This document shows, piece by piece, positions 13,230-25,165 of a stretch of DNA of 64,000 bases. The notes beneath the pieces are model-generated. The model was not told the DNA's origin. It did not search any database and saw nothing but the letters and a program-made list of their open reading frames with translations. Made by a program: the position numbers and the translations under genes. Within the stretch, counting starts at the first letter, position 1. Each line of letters opens with the position of its first letter. Location of the stretch: the NCBI GenBank assembly GCA_021018815.1, contig JAITYX010000030.1:3425001-3489000 (forward strand), read 5' to 3'. The stretch comes from Talinum fruticosum (taxonomy: Eukaryota > Streptophyta > Magnoliopsida > Caryophyllales > Talinaceae).

Positions 13230-13237
13230 TATATATA
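13230..13237 (+). promoter_or_regulatory. TATA box of the lipase gene
   Basis: TATATATA lies 106 bp upstream of the lipase ATG. With a usual TATA-to-start spacing of about 30 bp, the 5'UTR would be about 75-80 bp and would include the CT tract. Confidence 0.6.
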
Positions 13238-13293
13238 GGTAATCTCATCCATTACTAACAACGCTTAACAATTTGCAGCAAATAACTCCTCTC

Positions 13294-13300
13294 CCTCCCT

Positions 13301-13339
<39 letters not shown>
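13294..13339. repeat. (CT)n tract in the lipase 5'UTR
   Basis: CCCT units grade into an uninterrupted CT array that ends three bases before the ATG at 13343. CT/GA tracts at this position are common in plant 5'UTRs and can affect initiation. Confidence 0.9.
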
Positions 13340-13342
<3 letters not shown>

Positions 13343-14960
13343 ATGGCTCAGATGATTGGAACAGCTCTTCCATCGAACAATTTACACACTTTCCAAACGG
13401 GCCGTGCCGGGTTCAGATGCCGGGGGTCGCCACTGAACCCGATCACTCGGCCTGTATTCTCCGCTTCGATCCAGACCGTCCAACCCACCACCTCAGAGAA
13501 GACCAAAGCTCACCTTGCAAATCTCGATAAGCTGCTTCAGAAGGAAACACTCCCCAACTCCAACAGACCCGCTGAGCCCGTCCCTAACACGGGCCAGCAG
13601 CCCGGGGTGCTGGGCTTCATTGATGGGTTCAACTGGGCCAAGATATGGCCCGAGGACGGCCCTGCCGAGATGTCGCCTGGCAGCTTGTCTCGGATCCATC
13701 AGTTACTGTGCCCGAAGCAGCCCGAGTACTCCCCGGAACCACCTCGGAGCCCGATGGAGGGAATACCACGGCAGCCGGGATTGGGCGGGCCTACTTGACC
13801 CGCTTGATGAGAACCTCCGTCGCGAGTTGGTTCGGTATGGGGAGTTCACCCAGGCTGCCTATGAGTCCTTCCACGCCGACCCGGCCACCACAGAGGCTGG
13901 GATCCGGGCCCAACGTGAGGTTCGGTTGCCCGATAAGTCATACAAGGTGACTAAGAGCCTCTATGCCACGTCATCCGTTGGATTGCCTAAGTGGGTGGAT
14001 GACGTGGCACCCGACCTCGGGTGGATGACCCAGCGATCCAGCTGGGTCGGGTATGTTGCAGTCTGCAACGACGAGAGGGAGATTGCCAGAATGGGACGGA
14101 GGGACATCGTCATTGCCCTCCGTGGGACCGCCACATGTCTCGAATGGGTTGAGAACGTTCGGGATATCCTCACCCCAATGCAGGACAATTCGGACTCAGA
14201 CTCAGACTTGACCCCAGAAGGGCAACCTAAGGTGGAATGTGGGTTCCAGAGCCTATTTAGGACCCCAGGCGAACACGTACCTAGTTTAGCGGAATCAGTG
14301 GTACAAGAAGTTAAAAGACTACTTAAACAATACAAAGAAGAAACATTAAGCATAACCGTAACAGGCCACAGTCTTGGAGCAGCATTATCCCTGCTGGTAG
14401 CAGATGAAATCAGCACATGCGCCCCGGAGATCCCTCCGGTGGCGGTCTTCTCCTTCGGAGGCCCGCGGGTAGGTAACCGGGCCTTCGCCACCCGGATCAA
14501 GGAGAACAATGTGAAAGTACTAAGGATAGTGAACAACCAAGACTTGATCACTAAGGTGCCAGGCATGTTTGTGAGCGAGGAGCTCGACAAAAAGCTAAGG
14601 GCAAACACCCAAGTCGCCGGTGTCCTAAACATGCTAGATAACATGCCATGGGCATACTCTCACGTCGGAGCCGAGCTTAGAGTCGACACAAAAAAATCAC
14701 CATTTTTGAAACCGGACGCCGATGTCGCTTGTTGCCATGACTTGGAGGCCTATTTGCACTTAGTCGATGGCTTCATTGACTCCAATTCCCCATTTAGGGC
14801 AAATGCCAAGAGGAGTCTATTAAAATTGCTGAGCGAACAAGGGTCTAATGTCAAGAAATTGTACATAAGTAAGACGAAGACCTTGACCGTAAAAATTGAG
14901 AGGGATGGAGCGGTATCTATGTCTAATTGTTTACCTAGTCCCACTTTACAACATGAATAA
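13343..14960 (+). CDS. plastid class III lipase, PLA1-I / DAD1-like (frameshifted)
   Basis: Predicted phospholipase A1/galactolipase of the plant DAD1-like family, releasing sn-1 acyl chains from plastid lipids. It has no intron. The reading frame runs 13343-13733, then continues in another frame from 13734. Without the frame break it would be about 538 residues, the usual length. The first ~90 residues look like a plastid transit peptide. Segments in order: [35 protein letters not shown], the nucleophile motif GHSLGAA (Ser codon at 14370), then FGGPRVGN, an Asp in [11 protein letters not shown] and a His in [11 protein letters not shown]. These fit a Ser-Asp-His triad. The break lies in CCCC at 13731-13734: one C too many, or two bases missing. 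Everything else is conserved, so I favour a sequence error over a pseudogene. PLA1-Ibeta2 (At4g16820) is the likely closest Arabidopsis type, but PLA1-Igamma is possible. Confidence 0.9.
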
Positions 14961-16137
14961 TACTAACACTCTTCTCTCTCAGACAAAAAATCGGGAGAGA
15001 AAATTTTGTACAGATATTCTAATTTTCTCGAATCTCTACCTTATACTAACTTTTAAGTACAACATAATGAATACTTTCTCTAAAGAGAAATTTTGATTGA
15101 ATCTCTATCTAATATAATTCTATACACTAATCTTATTTAACTTCACTCGACATAACGACAAATATATCAATTACTCGATTAATGCAAAGGCATTGTCATT
15201 AAGAAACCTAATATTTAGTCTTGGGGAATTGCCATGTCTTCAAATGACAATTAGGTTGAGTTTTGAACCGAATTCAATATAATCCTTCACCATGTGATAC
15301 AGTAAATTCAACATGTAATAACAATATAAAATAAATTAAAAAAAAGAATAATGGTAAACCACTGATAAATATTTATATAAATTAATAAATTTTTAATTTT
15401 ATATTTAATAATCTTATGTGATCTCAATAATTTGATAATTTCAAAACATATAATATTCCGAATTTCTGTTTATTTTTTTTTTATAAAAAGTAATATATAG
15501 TATATAGTCATAATAAAAGTACACATGGAGCTTAATATATAATTAATAAACATAACATACTACCGAAATTAATTAAACCAATACACGGTATTAGAAAACG
15601 CTGTTTATATGAATATTTATTCCACATAATGAAGACAAAAATGAACAATAAATATATGAATATTCTCCTCGTTTACATGCTAATTAGGGTTTTAAAAAAT
15701 AAAAATAAAAATGGAAGTTTAGAAGCACATGTATATATATGGGACTTTTGCCGTAGCTGTCGGTAGTTAATTTGTCAATCTGACTTCATCTGTATTTTAA
15801 AAATTGCCACGTAATACTGTGCTTTGCATGTGGGTGTATAATTTAATTTGGATTTTCTCACTCTGAAAGTGAGGGGATTTTCGTACAATATAATATGATA
15901 ATATTTATTATTTTTTTATGTAATTTAATATTGATATACGTGGTACTGATTAACTAAATACCGTGTGACTGTCCGTGTAGAGTAGATGACACTGAGACTA
16001 TCGAAATCAGTGTGGAAATTTGTTTTAATCATAATAATTAACTACAAATCAACCTCGTTTAGTCTACTCATTTGGGAGTATTCTAGTTTACTCGTATTGT
16101 TTTCAGTATGGATATCGGATTCTTATATGTATATTAA

Positions 16138-16241
16138 AGGGGTAACTTACTCTTTTAACATAAAATTTGACATGAATTTTGTGTTTCCTTAATATTTCCT
16201 CATAACCTTAAAACGATATGTATTTTAATACGGATGGAGTA
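16138..16241 (+). mobile_element. MITE family A, 3' fragment
   Basis: Only the right part of the family is present, from the CTTTTAACA segment through AAAACGATATGTATTTTAA to the GGATGGAGTA terminus. Confidence 0.6.
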
Positions 16242-18656
16242 TCTTTTAGCAGACAAATCAAATTTAAAATTCATGGTCTTCTCAGATTATTACGAGTGTG
16301 TGTTACTTGATAAATGGTTAATCGATGTTGATAATAAGAGTATCAAGATTTAGGGTATATTTGTTTGGTGACATATAATTAAATTTAGCAATTTAGTCAA
16401 CTTGTTTTGTGAGGGTTTTAGGTACTTTGATTGTTTTCCATAAGTATGTTTTAAGTATATTATATTATTATATGTATATTAAAAAAAAAAGAAAAGAAAA
16501 AGATTAAGTATGACCATCCAACCATCTACACTGTCACCCTTTATCAGACGACTTGATCTGATATTGCTACCGCGCATGACACTTCGCGAGTCATTAGATT
16601 TTTAAAAAAATTTTGGTCATAGATAAATAAGAAGTATGTAATTTATTATACGATTCTTCTCATAAGTGTTTTACCTAAAATATTATTTGTCGGGAGTGAT
16701 GAGAGTAGGGAACAGGGGTAATACTTCCAAGTGGTTGGAGAGGGAACCGAATGCTTAAAACGTGTCAACTAATCAGTCGCACAATTTACTTCTTTGAAAG
16801 TGAGATTAACCACACAACTCATAAATTTTGTCATCGGAAGAGTAATATCTTTAGTGATGTAGTCAACTTGCCTTGCTAGCTTGATGTTTTCTTTGATCAT
16901 CACTTCAATGATGATTCTATTATCACCATATATTTAAATTCTCTAGATATTTGCTTTGATTGCTTCTTGTACCCCAAATCTAAGAGCACTACCTTATGTC
17001 ACCAAAATGAATGTATGACACAGGTTCGATGCTCCTACTTTCACGATATTGTCTTTTTCATTTCGTTAGTCCTGAGTTCAAAACAAATAACAAATATTTG
17101 GTTGGCTTTATGTCATTTTGTCTTTTTTTACCCTTTATAATTGTTTGTTGATTGTTTTACTAACACTTTTCCTCTCCTCTATGAGGGCTTATTAATAAAA
17201 AGAAAAAAGTAACAAAGTGTTGGTTGAGGTAATAATAATTTCGCCCTATTAAAAATATTAAACTTAAAACATGGGCAAAAATATTAATGCAATACATGAG
17301 CTTCAAACTTATGACTTTGTGCCAATGATAATCAAGTAGTACGATTACATCAAGAATGAACCAACACATCTTTGATGATTGATAGAGTTATTTATTTATA
17401 GTAGACATAACATTTTCATTTTTGGTATGTAAATTATTATCTTTCCTTAAAACATCAAATTTATATGACCCCACTAATCCTATATTAAATATGCTCCTAT
17501 TCTTTTGAAATATTTGCTTTGCACATACATAGTTGCAAGTTGCAACATTCCACATAAGTTGTATGTAATTAACTGGTATGTTCGAAATTATACAAAAAAT
17601 TAAAATAGTATATATAGAACAAACAAACGAAACAAAAAAAAAAAAACAGAAAATAGAAATAAATGATGATTTTATGTACCTTCGAACGAAATCTAAAGTA
17701 TTAATCTTGTGACTTTTCCTTTTGTTTTTCGGCCCATTTTGATAAAAGATACTTTGTATTATTGGATTATGATCCTAAAAAGTAGTTCAAAAGACCCCAC
17801 ATTAGATTATGCTTCCTCGAATCCCATTTTTACTTTTGTCAATATGAGCTTGGAAGTGGGAGTTTTATAGTGCAATGGTTATATTTACAATATATTAACA
17901 GTTATAAACGTGGTGTTTATGTGACAAATGAAATGAGAAATCAATGGCAAAATAATAATAATTATAATAAAAAGAAATCAATATGTGATGATATTTTTAA
18001 AAAAAATATTATGTGCTGTAACAATCAATTGAATGTGGGAATTAAGACTCGAATTTGAGGTGACAGAAATTGGTGCAAATTCATGCATGTAACAAATTCT
18101 AATCTAGTTAAAGTGCTCGAAATGATTATGACAATAATGGCTTTTTATAGGGATACATTACTTTCTTAATTACCCTCTCTCACTAATTAGAAATGTTGTT
18201 TGACATGATAAAAATGTTTATAAATTTTACGTAAATTATAAAATTGTAAAATTTATATATTTGCGATGACAAATGTAAATGTGTCATTTTTTATAATTTA
18301 TTATTTTTTTAAATAAATTATATTTAATATTTATAAAAATAGTTTTTATAGATACATAAATAATTTCATAAGATCTCAAATTAGGTGACACAAGTGGTTA
18401 TTGATAATACATGAGATTTGCTATTCAAATCTCCATTATATATATTTTGGAGGATACAAACGTATTATGTTGTGTTTAGTAAGTTACCGCTACGTTGTTT
18501 TTTTAAAAAAAGTTACGGCTTCATTTGTAGCTATTGTTTTTTTTTTTTTCAGGGTAAATGTGGGTTATCTAACTAAGCCTCTATGCCATAGATAATTTCA
18601 GTTAAACTATTTATTGTAATTAACTGTGTTTGTCTAAGTGAGATTTGTATTGAGAC

Positions 18657-18658
<2 letters not shown>

Positions 18659-18709
<51 letters not shown>
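18659..18709. repeat. (GA)n microsatellite
   Basis: About 25 uninterrupted GA units, far from any gene I can identify. Confidence 0.97.
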
Positions 18710-18712
<3 letters not shown>

Positions 18713-19231
18713 GTGTGAAAAATTATTCCAAGGAAAGAAATTAGCCAACGATGTTATTGTCAATATCAAATGCTTATATGCACAAAAACGTTTTTATGTA
18801 AATACAAGACCAGAAAGGAATGCTTGAAAAGTAATATACTCCACTAATTTAGGTTTTGTAAATTGTATTCTAATATAATATTTTTTGATATGTAAGGTGA
18901 ATATTTCATGACTACTTATCCGGTAGAGCCACCAACTTCGGCGTGATATTAGGGTTGTTGACGATAATTTTAATGTATCTTATTATTTCATAATCACAGG
19001 ATGTTTGTTGGGATAATTGTTTGAAAAAGATGTTTATATTGTATTACACCATACTAATCATGATTTGACTTTCTATCCAAAGTCAAAAATGTGTTGGGAC
19101 TTATAGGAAGGTTTTGTCATTTCCAAGAAGATGGATATGCACGTAGGGAGTTCAAACTTCTAACAAAGGCCTTCCAAAAAGCCGTACGAACGTACATCAC
19201 CGGCCAAAAAGCTATAGCCAATTTGCCTTTC

Positions 19232-19234
<3 letters not shown>

Positions 19235-19262
<28 letters not shown>
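19235..19262. repeat. (AT)n microsatellite
   Basis: About 14 AT units abutting the MITE fragment that follows. Confidence 0.95.
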
Positions 19263-19265
<3 letters not shown>

Positions 19266-19267
<2 letters not shown>

Positions 19268-19466
19268 CTAAGGTAACACATTGTTCATGACAAAATTTAT
19301 ATTAAAAGATTAAGTTGTCCTAAGATTTTATAGAAAATAAAAAAATTAATAACAAAATAGAAAAAAATAATTTATAAGAATAAAATTGATAAAGTAGGTC
19401 ATTAATACTTTATTAAAATTATAAAGTGATAAGATATTAGTTAAAGTAATATTTATTATGAACGGA

Positions 19467-19468
<2 letters not shown>
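19266..19468 (-). mobile_element. MITE family A, inverted copy between two (AT)n tracts
   Basis: The inverted family interior is present (TGACAAAATTTATATTAAAA, then AAAATTATAAAGTGA). The right end AACGGATGA is degraded and runs into an (AT)n tract. TA tracts flank both sides, which fits TA target preference or microsatellite growth from the target site. Confidence 0.6.

Positions 19469-19469
<1 letters not shown>

Positions 19470-19525
<56 letters not shown>
19470..19525. repeat. (AT)n microsatellite
   Basis: About 28 AT units. Confidence 0.97.
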
Positions 19526-19526
<1 letters not shown>

Positions 19527-19800
19527 ACCTATAACAATTAGGAGGGAGTCTATTATAAATTAAAGAACAAATAATATGCTTTTAATTAAGACTGCAACAA
19601 CTATCGATAAAAATAAAAATAAGAAAGACTACAACAACTAATTAATAATAATATGGTGGAAAGGAGTGTTTTTGGCCATAGCTAATCTATCCTAAGGTCT
19701 CTAAGGTGGTCGGCGTTGGTACGAATGGATATTTTTGGTCCTTCCTTTATGCTGTTGGGGTGGGATGGGATGGTTTCTCCTCTTTTCTAATTTGACTATA

Positions 19801-20182
19801 GGTGTGTTTGGTTGGAAGAAAAATATTTTTATAAAAAATATTTTATTTTTTAAGGAAAATAATTTTTAAATTTATTTTTTCTATTGTTTGATTGTAAGGA
19901 TGGTAACTTTTAACTCATAATTTGCATTATTTTAGTTGTTATACATATGTTAATTAATGTCGAAATGAAGGAATTTAGACTCTAAATTTTAGAGTTGAGT
20001 TTATTTAATCTTTCATATCAAATGGTAAGATTTCGATCCAAACTGTTGAAGTCACATGTAATCGAAAAATTAACTTTTTCTTCTTTTTGATCAAACTAAG
20101 AAAATTTGGAAAATTCACCAAAAGATAAAAAATTGAAAAATTATTTTCGAGGAAAACACTTTTCTCCCGAACTAAACATACC
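19801..20182. mobile_element. TIR-bounded non-autonomous DNA element
   Basis: The left end GGTGTGTTTGGTT matches the reverse complement of the right end, GGTATGTTTAGTT, at 11 of 13 positions. A possible ATA duplication flanks it. The interior is AT-rich with no coding frame. GTTTGGTT-type ends are common in plant hAT and PIF/Harbinger MITEs; I cannot choose between these. Confidence 0.55.
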
Positions 20183-20325
20183 ATATCAAATGAAATGAAA
20201 GTTTGAAAGTAGGAGGATGGCTAAATTACAGCATGTTGCTAATTATGTATGCTCTTTTTTTTGTTAGACCAAGTATTAAAACTATAATATGTGGTTTATC
20301 CTATCTAATAGAGCATATCAATTCA

Positions 20326-20328
<3 letters not shown>

Positions 20329-20421
<93 letters not shown>
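20329..20421. repeat. (AT)n microsatellite, about 46 units
   Basis: An uninterrupted AT tract. The Ile-Tyr-rich open frame across it is an artefact of the repeat. Confidence 0.97.
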
Positions 20422-20423
<2 letters not shown>

Positions 20424-21954
20424 TGAGTGCAATTGCTTGTGGTCACGACATGTGGCAAGGTAAGTCATTAATTCATAGTTTTTTTGTGGTATTAAAATGA
20501 TTTATTTATTATTAAGATGTAATTATTTGTGTATATTAATACTAATATAAATATATTATTATTATTATTATATCTTTTTATAAAATTAATAACTTTTTCT
20601 TGATATAAACTTTGTGTACTTTTAGAAAAAATAGTACGTAAAGTTAAATAATGAATTAAGAATTTTATAAATGTATATTAAAATAAATAAGAGAAATTAA
20701 TATATATAATTTTTTTGGTAGAATAAATTAATATATTTAAACATATAAGCTAAATACGCTGAGATATTAAGCATCTTATCATCTTCATCAGCGTTGCACT
20801 CGCTGATTTTCATCCTAATTCATCTAAAAATAAATATCCTTTACCATTAATAGAGTATTTAAAGGAGAAAGAGTTGAAGATGACAATTAAAAGCATCTAA
20901 TTTCAACCGTTTCACTTAAATTATCTCTGTACCTTCCTTTTCTAATTTCTGGGTATAAAAGCAAGGCAAATTGGATGGGAGGGAGGAGTAGCAATGTAGT
21001 CTATATTTTATTTTGTCCCTCTCTTCTCCTTCCTTCTTGGTTTATCACCAATAAAATAAAATGTATTGCTTTGTTTATTTACGAATTTAAGAATGGAATT
21101 GAAGGTCTGGGCATGCTCTCCTCTTTTTCTTATATTTGTGTTCGTGTTGTATTTTTAAATATAATAATTAGTAGGCAAATTAGGATAATGCATCTCAATT
21201 TGAATGTTTTTTCCCTTATAATTTTATGAATCTCCTTTTTTCCTCTTCTCATTCTCTTTTGGGCTTTCCATTTAGCAAAATATTACCATTTTGTTGGAAT
21301 GCCATACATTATTTTTTCCTTTATCTCGGATGACAAAAGATTGAGTGTTACAAATTTATTGGGCGATTTTATATAAGTGTTGTAATAAGTATCAATGATG
21401 ACCTTATTTAATTATTATAATTGGATTTTCTCTCAAATGTTTTTGAATGAGCGAGAATGGGGAACTAAGTCCGGGATCCCATTGGCATAATATAGTAACA
21501 TACTTATCTAAGATATAAAGGTCAATCCATATAAATATTAGACTTGAATTTTGCAACTATATATAAAGATAATAGTAGTAAATCATTGTTTATTTCATTC
21601 ATGTTTGATAACAAATAAAAATGGAGGAAGAAATTTAATACATAGATAGAACTATTGAGCTTTATAATAGAGTGTTTACTAAAAACTATATAATAAAAAA
21701 GATAAAGGAAGTATATTAAAGATAAAGTGTATGAATTTAGAAAAAGCGAAACTGATAACCAAGAAATAAAAGAATTAGAAATTGTAATTTTCTTTCTAGA
21801 AACATAATTTATAAACTTTAGGTACTAATTAAAAATGCTCATTTTTAGTTTTATTTTTATTAAATAGCTGTAAATTATAAGTATTAGTTATACTTTCTTT
21901 TTTTTTTTTTTATGTATTCTATCTTATAAGTTTAAAAAATATTTTAGAGTAACT

Positions 21955-21981
21955 TGTGCGTAGCACAGAGTTAAAGTCTAG
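21955..21981 (+). mobile_element. candidate Helitron 3' terminus
   Basis: A hairpin TGTGC-GTA-GCACA (21955-21967) is followed by a ten-base spacer and CTAG (21978-21981), then T. This matches the plant Helitron 3' end. I did not find the 5' TC end. Confidence 0.45.
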
Positions 21982-23464
21982 TAAAATTGAAAAATTCAGT
22001 TCTATACAAAAAAAAAAAAAGAAAAGAAAAATTCAGATGTCGTATTACTCGGGGCAAGACACCATTTAAGGAAATTAAACGACATATATGTGGTACAAGT
22101 CATTTATAATATTGGACTTCTCCTCTCATAAGCAAAGGCAAAAATTCTCTCATTCACTCTTAAAATTTCAAAACACTACATGTTACTTTACATTCAATTC
22201 TTTGAAATCACAAAAAAAAAAAAGTTTTTAATCTAAAAAATTAAATTATATTATATTCGGATTAATCTGTACACATACATTACACCGACATAGGATGAAG
22301 CATTAGGGTTGATTTAGACGGTCAAATAGTGTAAATAATGAAGAACAACTTTAGACCTAATTCAATCAAAGTTTATTGGTTATTAGGGCTACAAGCTTAG
22401 TAGTCTCTACTAGTCTTGTTTTCCCATATGTGTCTGACAAAATTGGGTGATCTATGACTTATCTTGCTTTTGTGGTCATTGAGCTACCATTCATTAATTG
22501 TGCATGGGATAAGGAAGCTAAAGTTGGTAGAATTTATTCCATTCATATATACATAAGATATCCTACTAGTAATGGTTACGAAGTCTTGTCTTATTCTCAA
22601 GGAAACTTCAACAAACGTAGTCTATTTCAATATTGTTTTTTTAAAAGCATTATTAATATGTCTGTAGGATTTCGTTTATGGATTTGTTTGCATAATAGAA
22701 TCCTAAAAGGCGGATTTTGAAGATACGAGATAAAAAAAAATTTTTCTTAAGACACTCTCCAGCTATAACTTTAAAACAAATGTAAGAAGAGGGAATTTCA
22801 TTGATTATATAACATTATCTATAAATAGATCTTTCAATATTAGAATCGTAGATATAATCTGGTCCATCTTCTGACTAAACTTTACCCAAAGGATTATAAA
22901 GTTAGAGACGTGAGAAGTGAGAAAAGCAAAGAAATCAAACACATGAAACATAACTTGCATTTGATTGAGTTTGAAGCAAAAACAGTCTCATTATGCACTT
23001 GTTTGGTTATATAACATTATCTATAAATAGATTTTCAACATTAGTTTTTATTTTTTTTTGTTGTTATTAAGGTCAATTTGATAAAATAATTTTATAAGTT
23101 TCTATCAAAACTAAATTGATAGTCTCAACTCTATCTAACCTTTGAACCTCTTTTTATACAACATTTTTTTCCTAAAATTATATAATTGAGACATGTTGTG
23201 GGATATATTTTTTGAAGTGTAAGGACTAGTAAAAAAACTATAATTTTTTAGGGATTCAAAATAAAAAAAGAGAAAGAGAGGCTTGTATCTGTGGTATTGT
23301 CTAACGAGATAGTTCTAAGATATTGGTACAATTTGTGATATGTTAAAGAGATTTTTAAAAAAATTAATTTTGTTTTTCAAATGTTAATTTGAAGAGTATT
23401 CTTCCTTATAATTTTCCAAGACAAGGACTCTCTTACAATATTATGACCTGTTCAATGTTACATG

Positions 23465-23600
23465 AAAAACATAATTTATTTATGTTTTTATGTTCTTTAT
23501 ATTCATTTATGTTCGTTTATGTTCGTTCATTTCTTATTTAACAACTCATTTCTGTTCATTTATATTCATTTATGCTCTTTTATGTTTCTATTTATGTGGG
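23465..23600. repeat. TATGTTC/TATTCAT-rich degenerate array
   Basis: Degenerate units of about 10 bp on the theme TTTATGTTCG and TTTATATTCA. The Phe/Leu/Tyr-rich open frame here is probably a by-product. Such arrays are often internal to plant transposons. Confidence 0.5.
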
Positions 23601-24225
23601 TTTTGCATGTAAATTGGAACAGACTATATCTTTATTTCCAAAATTGCAAGTCAACTCCAATTGTTATTCAAGTTTATGATATATATTTGATTTCTCATTC
23701 AATTTTTTTTAAGTTTTATACTTTGTATGTTGTTAGAGTTCAGTTACTATTCCTAATAGTTGATCACAAATATTCTTCATTCAAAAGACTTAAACATTAC
23801 CGCTATAACTAATTTGTTGTAGGGGAATCCTTAAAGCAAAACTTTTTATATGCATCCGAGAGTATCTGCTCCTCGCCATATGTCAACGGATTATTGGACA
23901 AATGTAAAAATGGGAGAATTTTGTAAACTTAATATCTCTTTCTCTCTCATGGGAGTTTATGCTCCCACAAGCATTTAAGAATTTGCACCCTTAAAGCAAG
24001 TTTAGAAACTAAGCAAAAAAATAAAAATCCGAAGCATCACGATTCACGTTCATTGGTCCATCTGTTCTTGAATTGGCCGTATAACAACAGATAACTAACT
24101 TAAGCCCAACAAGAAGCCCATGAAGTTGGGCTAAATCTGGCCCAAAGGAAAAAAGGAATTGAGGCCGGGTGGGTACCCACCAGTTGCCACGATTCATCAT
24201 ACAAATTAAATTAAATTAAGCTCTT

Positions 24226-25165
24226 TGCATGACATTTGAGCTGAAGCGTACAGCGTATTCTCTGAGTCCCGATTTCAAACTCTGCCCTCTCTGCACAGAC
24301 AGAGAGAGAGAGAGAGAGACAGAGACAGCGATCCATTCAGGCGACGGTAATTCTTCTTTCTCTCTCCTGAATCTCGACATTCCGAAGCTTTGTGTTAGGG
24401 TTTACTTGCATGCATCTGCGCTTTTCAATTTTGGTGCCAATCAACTTGAGTTTTTTTTGGGGGTATTGTTTGGATGATCGATTATCGTTTTAGGGTTTTG
24501 TTTGAGATTCCGGCGATCAGTTCTCCGAATTTCTCTAAATTTGGGGCGTTTGTTGTTCATTTGATGTACATTTCGTTGTTTTGAGTTCTGTGTCTCTTTC
24601 TTTCCCGCTTCATTATTGTCTACCGGGTTAATTTGAATGTTGAACTTGTAATTCTCTTCTGGTTTAGCCTGAATTTGTGAATTTCAGTGGATTTTGTGCA
24701 TAGTTCCGTGCTATTCTCTGGTAACTCACTATCTTACTGAGTCTAGAAGAATGCAAATGATATACTGTACAATGCACGTTACATAGTTCTGCGCTTTCAA
24801 ATATGCTGAATGTCTGCTTGCACAAAGAATCAACACTCTTGATTACGTTTGAAAATCTGTCATCGGGTATTGCTGTTATAATAGTCCAAGTGTGGCTTCC
24901 TTATTGTTATGGAATGAACAATCTCTCTATTGATGAAGTGTTGGTTGGCTTTCCCTTTCTTCAAACTGAAAGGAATTCATGGGTTAGGCATGTCATTAGT
25001 GTATTAGTATTATCAATTCGTATATTTGCACTTATTTTGCAATTTTTTTGGTACATCGCGTTGTGTGCTGTCCTGCTGTGTGTTTAAACATCTAATCACT
25101 TATGTGCTATAAACATGGTGCTTATTCTTGTTCCTGTGGTAAATCTTTCTCTCAGTTGAATCCAG
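24226..25165 (+). promoter_or_regulatory. ASI1: ASI1 5' region with a 5'UTR intron
   Basis: A short transcribed leader with a GA tract (about 24300-24320) probably ends at GCGACG before a GT at 24347. The acceptor TTTCTCTCAG ends at 25155, leaving ten bases before the ATG at 25166. This implies an 809-bp 5'UTR intron, a common arrangement in plant housekeeping genes. The transcription start is not visible; transcript evidence would fix it. Confidence 0.5.

Larger units (their letters stand above)
14961..24225. other. intergenic, no gene recognised
   Basis: About 9 kb without a credible coding region; open frames are short and AT-driven. It contains MITE family A copies, a TIR-bounded element at 19801-20182, a Helitron-type end near 21980, (TA)n and (GA)n microsatellites, and a TATGTTC-rich array. 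I see no tRNA or other RNA gene. Confidence 0.7.

Noticed and set aside
13961..14644. 227-residue minus-strand open frame inside the lipase gene
   Set aside because: It is a shadow of the GC-rich lipase coding strand; the plus strand has the lipase motifs.
20203..20463. Open frame with long Ile-Tyr repeats
   Set aside because: It is the translation of an (AT)n microsatellite and has no other protein features.
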